64,000 bases of DNA from Labia minor (Eukaryota > Arthropoda > Insecta > Dermaptera > Spongiphoridae): assembly GCA_963082975.1 (NCBI GenBank), contig OY720346.1, positions 46,973,296 to 47,037,295 of the forward strand. Direction: 5' to 3'. Under the pieces are notes generated by a model. It was not told the DNA's origin. It did not search any database and worked only from the letters and a program-made list of their open reading frames with translations. Positions 26,201 to 41,700 of this stretch are shown piece by piece (the first letter of the stretch is position 1; every line of letters begins with the position of its first letter). Made by a program: the position numbers and the translations under genes.

Positions 26201-26716
26201 CAATATATATTAGATAATATATATATATATATATATATACGAGGGTGGTCTGAAAAGTTTCCGACCTGACCAAGAAAAACGGTGTTTTTCAATTTTGTTT
26301 TGTTTTATTTTTCAAAATTCAAGATAATTGAGACCTGTACGATGTCAGCTGAACGTGTGCGAAATATTTTGCAAAACCATTTGAATATGGAAAGCTGTGT
26401 GCAACGTGGGTGCCGCATTTCCTAACGTTAGACCAAAAATTGACTCGAAAATTTTTCTAACGACAATTTGGCGCTGTAGGCGTAATCCAAAAGAATTTTT
26501 GCGTCGATTCAAAACTGTTGATGAGACTTAAATTAAAATAAATCAAATTTAATTAATTAATTAAATAATTTATTAATTTAATTAATTAAATTAATTAGAA
26601 CACCGTTATGAGAAATGTATCAGTGTTGATGGAGATTATGTTGAAAAATATAGCAAAAAAAAATTGAAAAACATCGTTTTTCTTGGTCAGGTCGGAAACT
26701 TTTCAGACCACCCTCG

Positions 26717-26750
<34 letters not shown>

Positions 26751-29700
26751 TATAAGGTGAATGTACCAGTAGTCGACTATAAAGACAACTTTATAAGAAA
26801 AATTTGATGTTTTTATCAAATATCATTGTTAGTTTTGGGTGATATGATTCATTGGTTAATATCGTTTGGTTCGTTTATTTTTTATAATATTTTAAAATTA
26901 GCATTTAAAAGCACCAGTAGTTATCACCCTTAAAATTACATAATATGGACTTTCAATTAATAATATTTAATATTGGTGTCAATACTAAAACCAACAATAA
27001 AAATAAAAATTAGTGATTTGTTTCCTTAAGCATTCGAAAAACAAAATATTAAAATATCCATTTGTTCGATTCTATAAAAAGTAATTGTGCTCTTTACTCA
27101 GATGGTGACTTATATTTACACATCTTCAATAGAGAAGAAATTATTTTCATATAGCGCGCATTTAGAAATGTTCAGACAGATAGAAGTCTTATTATCCGAT
27201 ATTAAATGGACAAGTGTCAACTACTGGTACATTTACCCTATAACCGAAAATTTAAATAAAAATAAAATACTAAAACATACAAAAATTTCCAATACACAGC
27301 TTGCAAGGAGCCTTATAATTGAATATTTCTCTAAAAAACTAGTGGCTAGTAAAATGTTTAAAAAATGTTTATATGGGAAATTTACATTGCAGGTATTGAG
27401 GTTAGGAGCCAAATAAGAAGTGACCTTTCAAAGAATGGACAATGGGTGCTGTTTTAATCGAGCATTAGATTTTTGGGAAAGACTTGAGAAGGGGCGAGTG
27501 AAATGTACAATATCAGAAATATTTTGAAAGTTCTATCCGTTACAAGGTTCTATAGTTTAGAAATTTCTCTCTTTTTTTTTAAATAAAAGAATTAAAAAAT
27601 TTGTGAAATATTTTATATTAGTGAGTCACAAATTTATAGGATAAGAAAGTATAAGTATATAAGTATAATATATTTCAAATTAAAATAATTAAACTGAATA
27701 AATGATAAATATAGAGATAAGTACAGTTTAGTGAGTAATTTTAGTGAATAAATATTTTTAAAAATAAGTTTTACTAATCTCCTTCATTAAAATTATATGA
27801 TATATTATTTCAAAATTTTCAGTCTAATAATATGCGTGGATGGATTATAATACTTCCCCCCCCCCATCTTTCTTCCCTCAATACCTTTCCTTCTCTTTTC
27901 GCTCGTCTATCGCTCCTATTAAGGAAAAACAAATGATGGTTCCAGACTATTATGAACTTTGAGCCAAACAACTTTGTGTCAAGTTGCTCAATTCCCATTA
28001 AACTTAGAATTAGTGAAATTTTGTAAGTACTTCTTTCACTATGTTCATCGTTAAGTACAAGACCTAAGATGATTAAACTTGAAACAAAAACAAAATTGAA
28101 AGCGTAGAATTAAATTGCTTTAAATAATTTATTTTTATTAGTTTAGATGAATTAATATAGATACATTTTTTTAATCATTTAATAATTTTGGAAATAATAT
28201 ATTTTTTAAACTTTCAACTCTGAAATCTATTAAATATTATTTTTTAACTTTATACCTCTCTCTCTCTCTCTGATTCCACTTGGATTAAAATTATCGTCTA
28301 TTATAAATACTTTGGATATGAGAGAATCAATATAAATGGATTCAGGGCTGTCAGACAAAAAGGCTGATGGCCTTCTGATGTCCCAACAACAAAAAAGAAT
28401 CTCCTCTGTCGTTTGTTTGTATATTTTTTTTATTATTATTATAACGCATCGTTGAACCCGGAGGTAACTCAAGCGAGGTTTTTTTAACGAATTTTATCCT
28501 TTTTTTTTGGTCCCTTAGAAATTCTAGAACGAGTCACTGTCCGAAACAACAAACCAAGAAGTCATCTTCATCAGAAATATTGTGAAAGAGAGGAATGATT
28601 CTCTCTATTTTCTTCATCTCTTTCTCTCTCTCTAAAGATCCAAATAATAGTAATAATAATAACAACAACATAGAAACTATCTAAGCTTGGAGCCAAGACA
28701 AGGTTTTTATATATTTCATATAAATAGGATAAAGAAAAGAAACAGAAAAATAAATGAGACTCTTTATCTACAGAATTTTCATATATTTTAGTTGTAGACA
28801 TAAAACTAACATTTTATAATGTGAGTTATGTGTTTGTTTGCTTAGAAATACACTCATATATAAGATTATCAAGTTCTTTATTCTATGATTCGTGTTAAGA
28901 AAAAAAAGAAACTATTAATCCATGGCATAGGATTTGATCCCATAACATTGGCTAGCATGTGCTAAGTAGCTAAAAGGATTAGAGAAGAAGATAAATAGGA
29001 AAGAAAAACGACTAAAAACAATGAAATATGGGTGACAAAAAAAGAAAGAAGAAAATAAAGGCTTGCTGCCAAAAAAAAAAAAAAAAAAATTAAACGCTTC
29101 AGACAATAAAGAAGTTTTTCAAAATTCATAATTCATAATTTAATTAAAAATAATCATTATTTTATATTCTTATCATGAAAATTATAAAAATTAAGAAGGT
29201 TAAGTTAGACATTAGGAATATTTAGTTGGAATGAAAGATGAAAGATTAGTGAAAAGTTTATTTATATAAAAATCATTTGGGAAACTGAATAAATTGGAGG
29301 ATCAAGAATGTGATGGGAAAATTATATAATAAAATCAGATAAGAGAGAATAAGAAAAAATATCAATTGAAAAATTCCTCCTACAGATAATTTACCCCGAT
29401 ATTTAAGATTATACTGTATAGTCATATTTCTTAATTATTATTGTTATAAAATTTATAATTTAAAAATAATAGAACAAATTTTTTTTAAAAATTATATACA
29501 AATATTTCATTTAAATTAAATAAGAAAAAAAAAACAAACTGATTAACTGATTAACATTAATATAATATTTAAGAATACCTAGAAATCAATAAAATAAAAG
29601 AGAATTTATTTATTTATTAAAATTTTCTATTTTTAAGATCATAAAGACAAATATGCAGAAATTTTTACTTATGTATTATTAATAGATTTAATTTTATAAA

Positions 29701-32700
29701 TTTGATTTCAAAAACATTTGTTTTAATTTATATTAAGTTCTATTTTGAATTATTATCTAATATTCAAAATAATAAATGATAATAAGAATTAGTCTTTTAC
29801 CTGATTTATAATGTCATAAGTTTTTTAAGAAAATAATTTTCACTTTAATAATTTAGTTCTTTCTTTTTTTTTTAAAGATAAACTCTTAGGGGATGATTAT
29901 TAATATTCTATGAAATTAACTTTGTTAGTTCTTTATTTCGCTTCACTGATTAACTCATTCCTTTTAATTATTTTCCAAAACGAAAACGGATCCATTTCTT
30001 ATCCTCATCCCCAAACTCTACCCACACAAATGACACTCTCATTCCTTCTTGAATTTTCAATTTTAAGATGAGATTCAATTTTTATTATAAATATATATAT
30101 ATAATTTTATTTCAAGAAAATTATATTCAGTTTTTTATTAATTTTACAATTTTTGAAAAGTTATTTTTAATATAAATGAAATTACATCTACATTAAGAAT
30201 AAAAAAAAAATAAAATAATAAATCTCGTAAATTTTTTGTCAAATGGAAAAAAATAATCATTAATCAAATAGAATTAATAAAAAAAATGAACAAAACAGTT
30301 TATAAAATTAAAGAAATGTTATGTAAGATTAAAATATTGTATATTTTTGTTTTATGGTTTGAGTTCAAATATAGATTATGAGTTAGATAGATTTGAATAA
30401 CACCCGATATATAACAGTGAAATGATGAAAGGTTCAAAAAAATAATATTAGGTTATAAAAAGCTCAAATTTTACAATGTTATTATGGGTTATATAGCAGC
30501 TCCTATGACTCAAGAAATATTAATACTTATATTATTTATTTATTTTATTTATTTTCTTTCAAATATATTGATATTTTTCCTTATTGTAATTTTACTTAAA
30601 AAATAAAAGAATAGAAAAAAAAATATATAAAAATTTTATTCAAGTGAAAATTAATTGAAAATGTGTTTAAATATATCAACTAAACAGTAATAATATAATA
30701 ATGGGATATATTCTTCAGTGGTTAGCTCGACATAGGTTTTTATTCTTTTGCCAGTTTCTCAAAATACATTTAAATAGAAAAAAGGTCACATTTCTGTTAT
30801 ATATCATGACAGAAATTAAATATAATAGTATCTTTTCTTTGTAAATAATTATTTTTATAGAATTGTAATGAAAATAAAAAATTTAGAATAAGTAAAATTA
30901 GTTAATAATTAATAAATATTAATATGTTATGAACATTAAAATAACTTTTCTTGAATATGTGCTATTTAATTCCGCTGTGTTTAGGGATGTATATTTTTAA
31001 CGACCGACGATAGTAAGGGAGGTATTGTTTTCACACCAAATTTCACATGTGGAGATTTTTACATATCTCCACGAATCATGCATTTTCTAAACAGAAAAAA
31101 GTATTTTTAGCATGATGTCTGTCCGTCGGTATAGATGTGTACAGCCTGGACGGCTCAACCGATTTTGATGAAATTTGGTATATTTACTTAATGCATCAGT
31201 GGGATGAATTGATCAACTTTTGGTGCAAATCCGGAAACCGGAAGTGGTAGTATTAGCGATCGACGATAGGAAGGGAAGGGTTATTTTCACACCAAATTTC
31301 ACATGAGGAGATTTTTTTATATATCACCACGAATCATACACTTTGTATTGGTTTTATCCTCGGGAAAATCATATTTATTAGTTTTTTCTTGATTTAAAAT
31401 TATATGACGTCATCCAGCCATTCATGACGTCACAGCCTGGTCTTACATATATATTATAAATAAAATAAAATTAAAAATGTTTATATTTATTATTTATGTA
31501 TTCATATCTGTTTTTTATTACATTAATAGATATATTAAAATTATTTGAAATTGTTTCTGTAGCTAGAAATTAATTTACTTCAAACCGTCGGTCGGTTCGG
31601 ACCTGGCCACAGGTCAACTTATTTTGTTCTGGCTAATAAACACATTGAAAAAAAGTGGTTAGCACAACAGTCTACCACACTGATGACTCGAGTTCGGGCC
31701 TAGGGAAATTCACTAATTAATAATTTCTCTTTATAGCTCTGTGTGATCCTCAGGGTCTATTCAAAAATAATAATAATATAATAATAATATGATATAACTA
31801 AAAAATAATAGTTAGTCCAGGATAGTTGGAGAAATGTGGGCTAAAAATAATAAAGTTTATTCATTAAGATAGATCAATAGGAATAGAAAAATATTTAAGA
31901 ATATTAAAATGGTTTAATTTTAGGTTAAGAAGGTTATTTGTCATCAGAGAAATATTATAAATGCAATGAACCCCTCAAGTTTTTGACCACAGTAAACAGG
32001 TTGCTAAAAAAATTAACGAAAATTCCCAAACAATTTTACATTTTTCAGGCATCCAATTAAGAACTTCTTTATCTTAATAATAATAAATTTATCATCATTT
32101 TTGGATGAACGGATGAAGGGATAAATAGAAATATTTAAAAAATTAAAGATATATTGACTTGTTAAATTAAATAGATATTAAGATATTCAAATATCACCTA
32201 CAATAAATAATTACATATAATTTCGGTGTGCTTCTTATATTCATTTCAAATAATTGAATATAATAATTTCTATTATAAAATTTATATTATTCAACTGTTA
32301 AACTGAAAAAATTGAAATTTTATTTATTTAATAAAAAAAGAGAATTTAAACAATTCAATTATAAAGATTTTTATTTATTTATTTTTCAATTATTTTTCAT
32401 GAATATTAAAATAAATCCTTGTAATTAGATATGTTCAAATAATGATTAATGATTACTACAAGAATCGAGAAGAATATTAAAAAAGATGGGGGAAAATTGC
32501 GAACATGATAAAAAAGCTAAGATGTTTTAGAGTTTCTTTGCATTTTAAAGATCCATCAAAAATTCATTATCAATTTTTTTACGGTACTGTGTATGAGTGA
32601 TCACCTCTAAATGTTCGTTTGTCTAATTAATTCAAATTGAATCGATAGATTATTAATGTATACTCGTTAGAATTATTATATAAATATGTAATACATTATC

Positions 32701-35700
32701 TATAAATTAATAAGAGATATTTATAATTGAAGTGAAAAAAAGTAATATCTTGAAATTTTGTAAATATGGAACGGAAAATTATAATGAATAATAAATATAG
32801 ATATTGACCAATTAAAAATATTACTTAATTATTTATTATCTAAAAAGAACTAAAATTATTTTATATAAAGTAATATTAATCTTAAAATTTATAATTTTTA
32901 AGTAATAACATCGGTCAGCTAATCAAATCTTTTCAATTTGATCATTTACACCAGGGATGGGCAAACTTTTTTAGGATGCGGTCTACTTCTAATTTTTTTA
33001 CAATAAGTCGGTCCACCAGATATTTATTAAAATAATAATAATAAACAATGTGGTATAAATGTACATAGGTAACTAAAAAAATAGAATAAGAAAGGAACTT
33101 AGGTATATATTTTCAAACAAAATTTAAAGATTATAAAAGTATAAAAATATCAAGTTCATAAGAAATATTCTGATTCGAATTATTATTTAAGATAAAGTCA
33201 TGTGAAATTGTCCGCATTAGAAGATTTACACTGCATATCCTCTGCTAATTTAGTAAATCTTGGTGTATAACTGCCAGTCTTGTACTGCATTCGAGGTGAT
33301 TGTCTGTAAGACGGGAGCGATATTTTGATTTAATTATATTCATCGTAGAAAATGCAGATTCACATAGGTAGGTAGAGCCAAAGAACGATGTTAAATTTAA
33401 TGCGAGACCTTTTAAATTAGGATACTTAACTTCGCCCATTAAATTCCAAAAAATATTTGTAGGATTTGAATTATGTGCTTTTAAAATTATGTCATTTTGA
33501 AGAAGAAGAACTTCATCTTCCTCAATAGTTATAGAAAACAATTCGTTTATATTTTTGGTTATTTCTTCCCCGAGTAATGGAATTTTTTATATGCTAAGGA
33601 GTAGTTTAAGTAAAAAAGGCAATGAGTAAAGGCGATCACTTTAAAAGGACTCGGCGGTCCACCAGTCGATCGCGATCGACTTAATGCCCATCTCTGATTT
33701 ACACGAATGATGTGATAATTATTGTAAATCATTTATAGAAAGTAAACATGGTTTATATTTTTCTAACAACACTGCATTTTCTGTTAATTCAGTTATGCCA
33801 ACCCTTTATGTGCATTTTGTTTTGTTAATCTTCATCAGAAATTTTTCTTGTTATAAATACTTGTAATTAATAGTTGTAAAAATCAATAATCAATACTACT
33901 CACTAAATTCCAAACCAATGTTAACATTTCGGTGAACATTGGCTTGGTTTTGTTATTTCTCAAATATGAAGATTATACAATTTGTATCTATGTCTCTTAA
34001 ATGTGAAAGCTTGAATGTATATTATATATTATTATATTATATATATAAATCAATATCTATGATGTTATCTACCTAATCTCATTATATCATAAGAGCAATA
34101 ATTGTGATATCTTTTTATAATTTAATTAAATAAATTAATTAATCAACAAATATCAATGGATAAATATAATCAGGGGTATTAAAACAAAAACATTACAGTA
34201 ATTCAATTGACTGTTAAAATGTTTAATTATAAATATTATTATTAATATTAATACCTATACCCTTTGCAAAATCTAACTACTATCTATCAAAATAATTGAA
34301 ATATTAAATATTAAATATTTAATATAAATTCAATAATTACAATAATGGTTTTTAATATAAGTATTTAGATAAATAATAAATTGCATTTAATAAACTCCAT
34401 TTAAAAAGTATAAACAAGAACTAAACAAAAATAGCTATATTGATTTATTTATTAAATATTTTCAAATTTTTGCAATAACTCTTGATGAACCGATACAAGT
34501 ACTCTAAAGCCGAGGGTCTAGAATAAAAAAAAATAGTCTAAATATAAATAAAATAAAGTGCATATTTTCTTTTTGAATACACTTTTTACGATTCTTTCTG
34601 ATTAATAAATCCCATCATAAAAATAAAAGAAAAATCCTATTGAGCTGAAGAATCCCATTTGTAATCCAGTCTCTTTCTCTGACAAAAAAAACTAAACATT
34701 TTAAAATATTTATTAACATTAATACACTTTCTCTAGTCTTCTCTCTCTAAGAGAAGTAATATTATATTAAAGAGACATTTATCAACATCCACGTCTGGTA
34801 TTTTTAAAATTTAATAAGAAATTTCTGTGAATAAATCGTTCAAGATCAATTCGACCTATAACCTAGTTTTTTATTATTATTAATATTATTATTATTATTG
34901 GAATTTTTCTGCAATTTGTTCTTTCACATTCTCTTTTTTTTCTCTCTCTCTCTCACTTCATCTTTTACTTGTTCTTTTATCTCATCCTTTTCATTCTTTT
35001 TCAATAGAAAAAAAATTTTTCATAAAAATTGAATTTGGTCTCCGTTTTTTTTTCTTTAGGTTTGAAATTAAATTGACGAAGAGACTTGGGAATTAAAAGA
35101 AAAATTCTATTAAGACTTTTTACGAATTTTTCGTTTTTATTTGAGTATATATAGGTATATAACATATATATATAATATAATATTGTAGAAAAAAAAATCA
35201 TACAATTTTTGTAGCAATGATTTTTTACAATTAACTTTCAATTTTAGTATTTTAAATAATATGATATTAAATGTTAAAAACAATTTTTTCAGTGATTTTT
35301 ATATGTGTATTGAAGATTGGTTTATAGAAATTTGTAAATTATAAAATTTTGCAAAATATCTGCATCTGAAATCTGTCGATCTGTTCCTTCCTAACGATAT
35401 GATTGGTTGACATTTGAATTTAATAGGAGCCCCTGAAATTCATGCAACCAACAACATTTAAATTCAAATTTCTACATTTAATTTTTAAATACTCACCTAA
35501 ATTATTATATTTTATCTATTTTTCGACATTTATAATAAAAAATCAAAAAAATAATAACATATTCTAGATAAAAAAAAAATGATCCAATTCCTTTAATTTT
35601 TTATTTTAATTATCTAATTTTTAAAATAAAAATTATTCAAAATATATTTTAATAGAAAATAGAAAAAATTTAAAATACAGAAAACGTACAATTTATTTCA

Positions 35701-38700
35701 TAGTTGTGATTTGCAACATTATGTAAGAATTCAAATGCATTTGTATTATTTATGTAAATTCTAATATTAAAACTAAATTTTTTTATTTTATTTTATTTAT
35801 TTTCCAATTAAGATTTACATCTGCCCTTTCTATGGGCAACAATAAATCGTTTATAATAATGATTAACATTAATTACTGAAGGGAAGGGAGAAATAGGAAG
35901 TACTCGGTTCGGCTGTTTGCCCTTTAAAGTAAAATAGGAGGACTTCTCTCAATTTGGGGTTGAGTGAAAGGATGGAATAGAATAGGGAAAAATAAAAACC
36001 TGGGACAACTATCTGAAGACCCAGATTATAAAAGGGAAATAGATGGAAAAACGAAGGGAACTATAGACTATAGCTGAGATCAGAGAAGAGTAGGGATTAT
36101 AAAATGTCGATTGGTTTAAGTCGTTTAAGTCTTCGTTCGTTAACCTCCTTGATGAGTAGTTGTCTGGCCTTGTCGTTTTGGTGGTTTGTCAATTTCTGTC
36201 GATACTTTGCACAGATGTTTTTAATAACTTCATCTACTGTAGGGACTTTAAGGTCTCTATGCAAAATTCTAAGGGGTAGGTAACGAGGCGCGTTGGTTAT
36301 TATGCGGAGAATGTTATTTTGGGTCTGCTGTATTTTGTTTAAATTAAAAAGAGGTTTTAAAACCAAATAACAATCAAAATTATTAAATTTAATTCTTTTA
36401 ATTCAACCACTATGGTGGTCCAGGGGGACATAGTTGAAAAAAAGCTGCCGAAAAGGATGCAAACATGTGATTTATTAATAAAATTAATCTAAAGTTATTA
36501 AATATACTATTATACTTAAGTATTATTTTTAAAGAAAGGTTTTAAAATCCTTTGTAGAAAATGGTGGAAGGAGCTTGAGTATACCAAATCTTTGTATTTA
36601 TTTTTAAAGATAGAAAAAGAATTACCTACCTATACCATTTTAGCATTCTCTCTCTCTATCTCTTTTTTTTATTTTTTTTCAAATCGTTTGTTTTCTTTCT
36701 CTTTCTCTCTCTCTCTCTCTTTTATATTCACCGAAAGAAAATAATTCCAAATGTATTTGATCGTAGAATAAACATTGATTTGTAACATTTCAATACTCTT
36801 CCAATTCAATTGAAAAAAATTGACCTAGAAATCTATAAAGAAAACAAAACACACACATACATAGAGGGAGAGAGAGAGAGAGAGGGAAAGAAAGAGATAA
36901 AAAAAGAAGCAAATTTCAATTGATTGAAATTACTTATTGAGTTTTCCATTCATTCATTCATTCATTCATAAAATAAGATGAGCTTCTCTTCATACCAGAA
37001 ATTCATTTAAAACAACGAATTCTTAAACTCATTAAGGGAAAAGTTGATTGAACTCAGCTGTTACCGCTTTCATCTCTCTCCTTTATCTTAACCTAAACTA
37101 ATTTCAAAAAAAAAAAGTATAACCAACACTAAAATGATCTTTTACTATATTTCACATAAATGCATAAATACAAAGGATGATTTTGTTAATTAAAATGATT
37201 TGTCGTCCTTTGAGCTTCATGAAACATATCCCACACAAAACAGTGGTTTGAATCAATTCCTATTCAACCTTTGTACTGTTATTATTTTATATTCACTTTT
37301 ACACACTTTTAGAAATTAATAAATAAATATGAAATTTAACTCAAATAATAACTAATATATACTATAAATATACCTTTATTGAATTAGGGGCGCCCGCACA
37401 GTTTAAATATAATATCCATTTTTGTAAAGAAAAAGTTGATAATAACAATGTTAACTATATATATATATATGTTTTAGTGATATTTTGCAGCATCAGAATA
37501 TAATATATCAATTTTATAAACTTATACTAAAGATTTTTTAGAAATAATTATAATTGATAAATGAATGGAGGAGGTTGTAATTATTTCTTTACAATAATAA
37601 AAACAAAATAATATTCAACCGAAATATTATATTCAATCTATATACATTTATAATTATATATTATCTATACATATAAATATATCAGATTTTCGCCAGGAGT
37701 AAAAAGATCAAGACAATTAAATTTTTGTAAATATTTTATTTAAATAGGAAGTCATGAAAATTGACGTCATGCATGGGTATGGATTGGTGACCAGAGAGAA
37801 AAACATAATGAGATTCCTAACAGGAACCCATTACAATTGAAACGAAATAGAGAAAGCCGGTCTCTTATTGGCTGAAGCAAATATCCAGTTCTCTGTCTCT
37901 GAGTGGGAGATTACTTCAACTATCAAACTGACACGTTTCTTGCTCGAGGGCCAATCAAATTTACTTTGAGCGACATCACAAAACCGATCTGCTGCTGTCA
38001 TGATAAAAAAGACAGTTTTTTTATAATTGTTAATTAGTAAAAGTGAATAAATTGTTTCAAATAAAAGAAAAAAAAACAAATTTATTATGAAAACCAAAGT
38101 GCATCTACTGTATAAAAATTCCTTTTTGTAATTTGTTCTGGTGCTCTGTTATAAACCCGCTCATCTTAAGATCTTTTCACCTATATATATAAATAATAGA
38201 TCTTTAATTTAATTAGTACATATTTTGAGGAATATATTTACAATATGTAAATATGATAATTACTATTTTTCAATATAAACTATTATATAATTAGTATATT
38301 TGTTATAAAATAAATAATTTTGTTCATCTCCTTTATGAATGAATGGTTTATTTCTTCTGGCAAACTTACAAACTTCCCTCGCTGAAATCAAGTTTGAGAT
38401 TTGAGATATCTTCATAAGTACCAATTGTACCATTATATATATAAAAGCCATTTTCACTCACTCACTGGGTATATTCTAATGGATACGTTTATAAAAAAAA
38501 AAAAAAAAATAAACAAAAATTCATTAAATGATAATTTGATTTTTATGTAAGTATATTTAAAAAAAAGATTTTAATAAAGATTAGATTTTGAATGTTTTCT
38601 TATTATATAATGTTTCAAAAAATATTTTTTGCCAATAATTTTTTAAACAGTGTGTAAAGAATAATTAATAAACCTATAATTTTAAGTTTTGTAAGTATAT

Positions 38701-41700
38701 TATTTTTATTTAATTAAAATAAAATTAATGGATTATATATTTGCCCGCTTTCATTCAAATATAACAGTGGAAAACCCCAATTCAAAAAAAAGACGATTGA
38801 ATAAAGAGAAAACTCAAAAAACGGATATTCGAAAAAATACGTATGTCATGGATTGCAACAGCCAATAGATTAGTGTAACCAACAAATGTCAATCTTAAAC
38901 ATAAACTTATCGACAAAGTAAATACTAATAAATGATCATTGGTATATGAAGAATATTGTTTTCAAAGAACTATTTAATTAATTGCTGCACTCCAGGATAA
39001 AATCATTTTAAACTGAAATTGCAAACACCGTTTGAAGGGGTTCGAATAGTTACATAATAGTTATTATAGATACGGGTATGTTCATTTAATCTGAGAGTTT
39101 TTGTAATTTGATGTTTTTATCAATATTCAATAGTGGAATAGTATTTTGAAATTTTAAATTAATTATTAAAAAGAGAATTACCTCCTCTGTGATATCCGGC
39201 CATGGTAGTGAATTGTTAGACAATTCAGAGTTCTCAGGAAGACATAATTGGCCATCATGGCCGTCCAGGCACGCCGTGGGCTAAAAATATGAAAAGAAAT
39301 CATTAAGAATTTCACAAAATAATTTATCTCTTTTGAATTAATTAAATTTTAATCAATTTCGCAATTTTATTTCAAAAGATAATAAACTTATGAAAAATAT
39401 AATTATAACAGGTATAGAAGAAACGTAATGATGACATTATTAGACAAGAAATCAGTATGGTTATCAATTGGAATTGTTGGTAAAAATAATTTTTTACTAT
39501 AAAATAAGTTGACCTGAGCCAAGGTCCGAATCGACGATGAAGTAAATTAATTTCCAGCTACAGAAACAATTTCAAATAATTTTAATATATCTATTAATGT
39601 AATAAAAAACAGATATGGATTTAACATAAATATTTTTAATTTTATTTTATTTATAATATATAAGTAGGAGCTGGCTGTGACGTCATGAATGGCTGGATGA
39701 CGTCATGAATGGCTGGATGACGTCATATAATTTTAAATTAAGAAAAAACTAATAAAGATGATTTTTCTCGAGTATAAAACCAATGCAAAGTGAATGAGTC
39801 GTGATGATATGTAAAAAATCTCCTCATGTCGATCGGTAATACTACCACTTCCGGTTTCCCGATTTGCACCAAAAGTTGATCAATTCATCATACTGATGCA
39901 TTAAGTAAATATACCAAATTTCATCAAAATCCGTTGAGCCGTTCAAGCTGTACACATCTATACAGACGGACGGACGGACGGACAGACATCATGCTAAAAA
40001 TACTTTTTTCTGTTAAGAAAATGCTTGATTCGTGGAGATATGTACCTAAAAATATCCATATGTGAAATTTAGTGTGAAAACAATACCTCCCTTACTATCG
40101 TCGGTCTGTAAAAAATAGGGCTTTTTCGAGTTTTAAAATTTTTCCAAACAGTTATTTAATTGGTATTTTCTAAATTTTAAAAATTTCCCCTCCTCATCTC
40201 AGCAAACTACCATTGCTACGATTTTGCCTACCAAAAACAAGATGTATGTATAAATAGTGCTTTCAATATTTTGTTATAATTTATATTTTTATGGTGATTT
40301 TAGAAATTAATTATGTAAATTTTGTATTTATGATAATATATTTGTTTATTCATTTGAAAATTTTTAATTAAAGTAGATATTTAAATAACCTTAAGATTAT
40401 CAACGCTAATATCATGATACAGTTACTGAAAATGAAAATGAAAGAACTTTTATAATGTAAATGGAAGATATATGATAGATAAATAATGTTTATTAACAAA
40501 ATGAGTTATTTAAAAAATATGGTATATATATACATGCATTATATATTATAAAGTTACATAAAACTTATCTATAAAATCTGTTAAAATTTATTAGACTAAT
40601 GACTTTTTAAAGGAATATGTTAAGAAAAGAATTTATTTTAATACTTATTGTAATAGTTAAATTATGATCAATATTATCATGTTTTTCTTGACAATTCTGA
40701 AAACTTATTAAGATATGTAAACTCCCTAACTAAACAAAGAAACAATTCATGGAATAGAATTTATTTTTAATTATTATTCCTTTTTTTACCGACCGACGAT
40801 AGTAAGGGAGGTATTGTTTTCACACCAATTTTCACATATGGAGATTTTTACATATCTCCACGAATCATGCATTTTCTTAACAGAAAAAAGTATTTTTAGC
40901 ATGATGTCTGTCTGTCCGTCCGACTGTCCGACCGTATAGATGTGTACAGCCTGAACGGCTTAATGGTTTTTGTGAAATTTGGTATATATACTTAATGCAT
41001 CAGTAGGATGAATTGATCAACTTTTCGTGCATTTCCGGAAGCCGGAAGTGGTAGTATTAGCGATCGACGATAGGAAGGGAAGGGTTATTTTCACACCAAA
41101 TTTCACATGAGGAGATTTTTTTATATATCAGCACGAATCATGCACTTTATCCTCGATTTATCCTCGAGAAAATCATCTTTATTAGTTTTTTCTTAATTTA
41201 AAATTATATGACGTCATCAAGCCATTCATGACGTCACAGTCTTGTCTTACATATATATTATAAATAAAATAAAATTAAAAATATTTATGTTCTATCCATA
41301 TCTGTTTTTTATTACATTAATAGATATCTTAAAATTATTTGAAATTATTTCTGTAGCTGGAAATTAATTTACTTCAAACCGTCGGTCGGTTCGGACCTGG
41401 CCACAGGTCAACTTATTTCTATACATTTTATCATTTTATCAGTTATAATTTTTATATGTAGAAAAATAAAGGGAATATTTATTTGGATGAAAATAGCTAA
41501 GGCTCTCAAGATAGTTATGGTTAGAGCATGGGTCGCCAAACTTTGTTTATCATCGACCCCCATAAAAGTAATTTTCTGTTAATTAAAATAAAACTATATT
41601 AAATACTGTGTTTGTACATTTACTTTGTGTTTTTAAACATGTATTAATGTAGTATATGGTGTAACAATAGTTTGATTAAAAATATATTAATGTTGAAATG

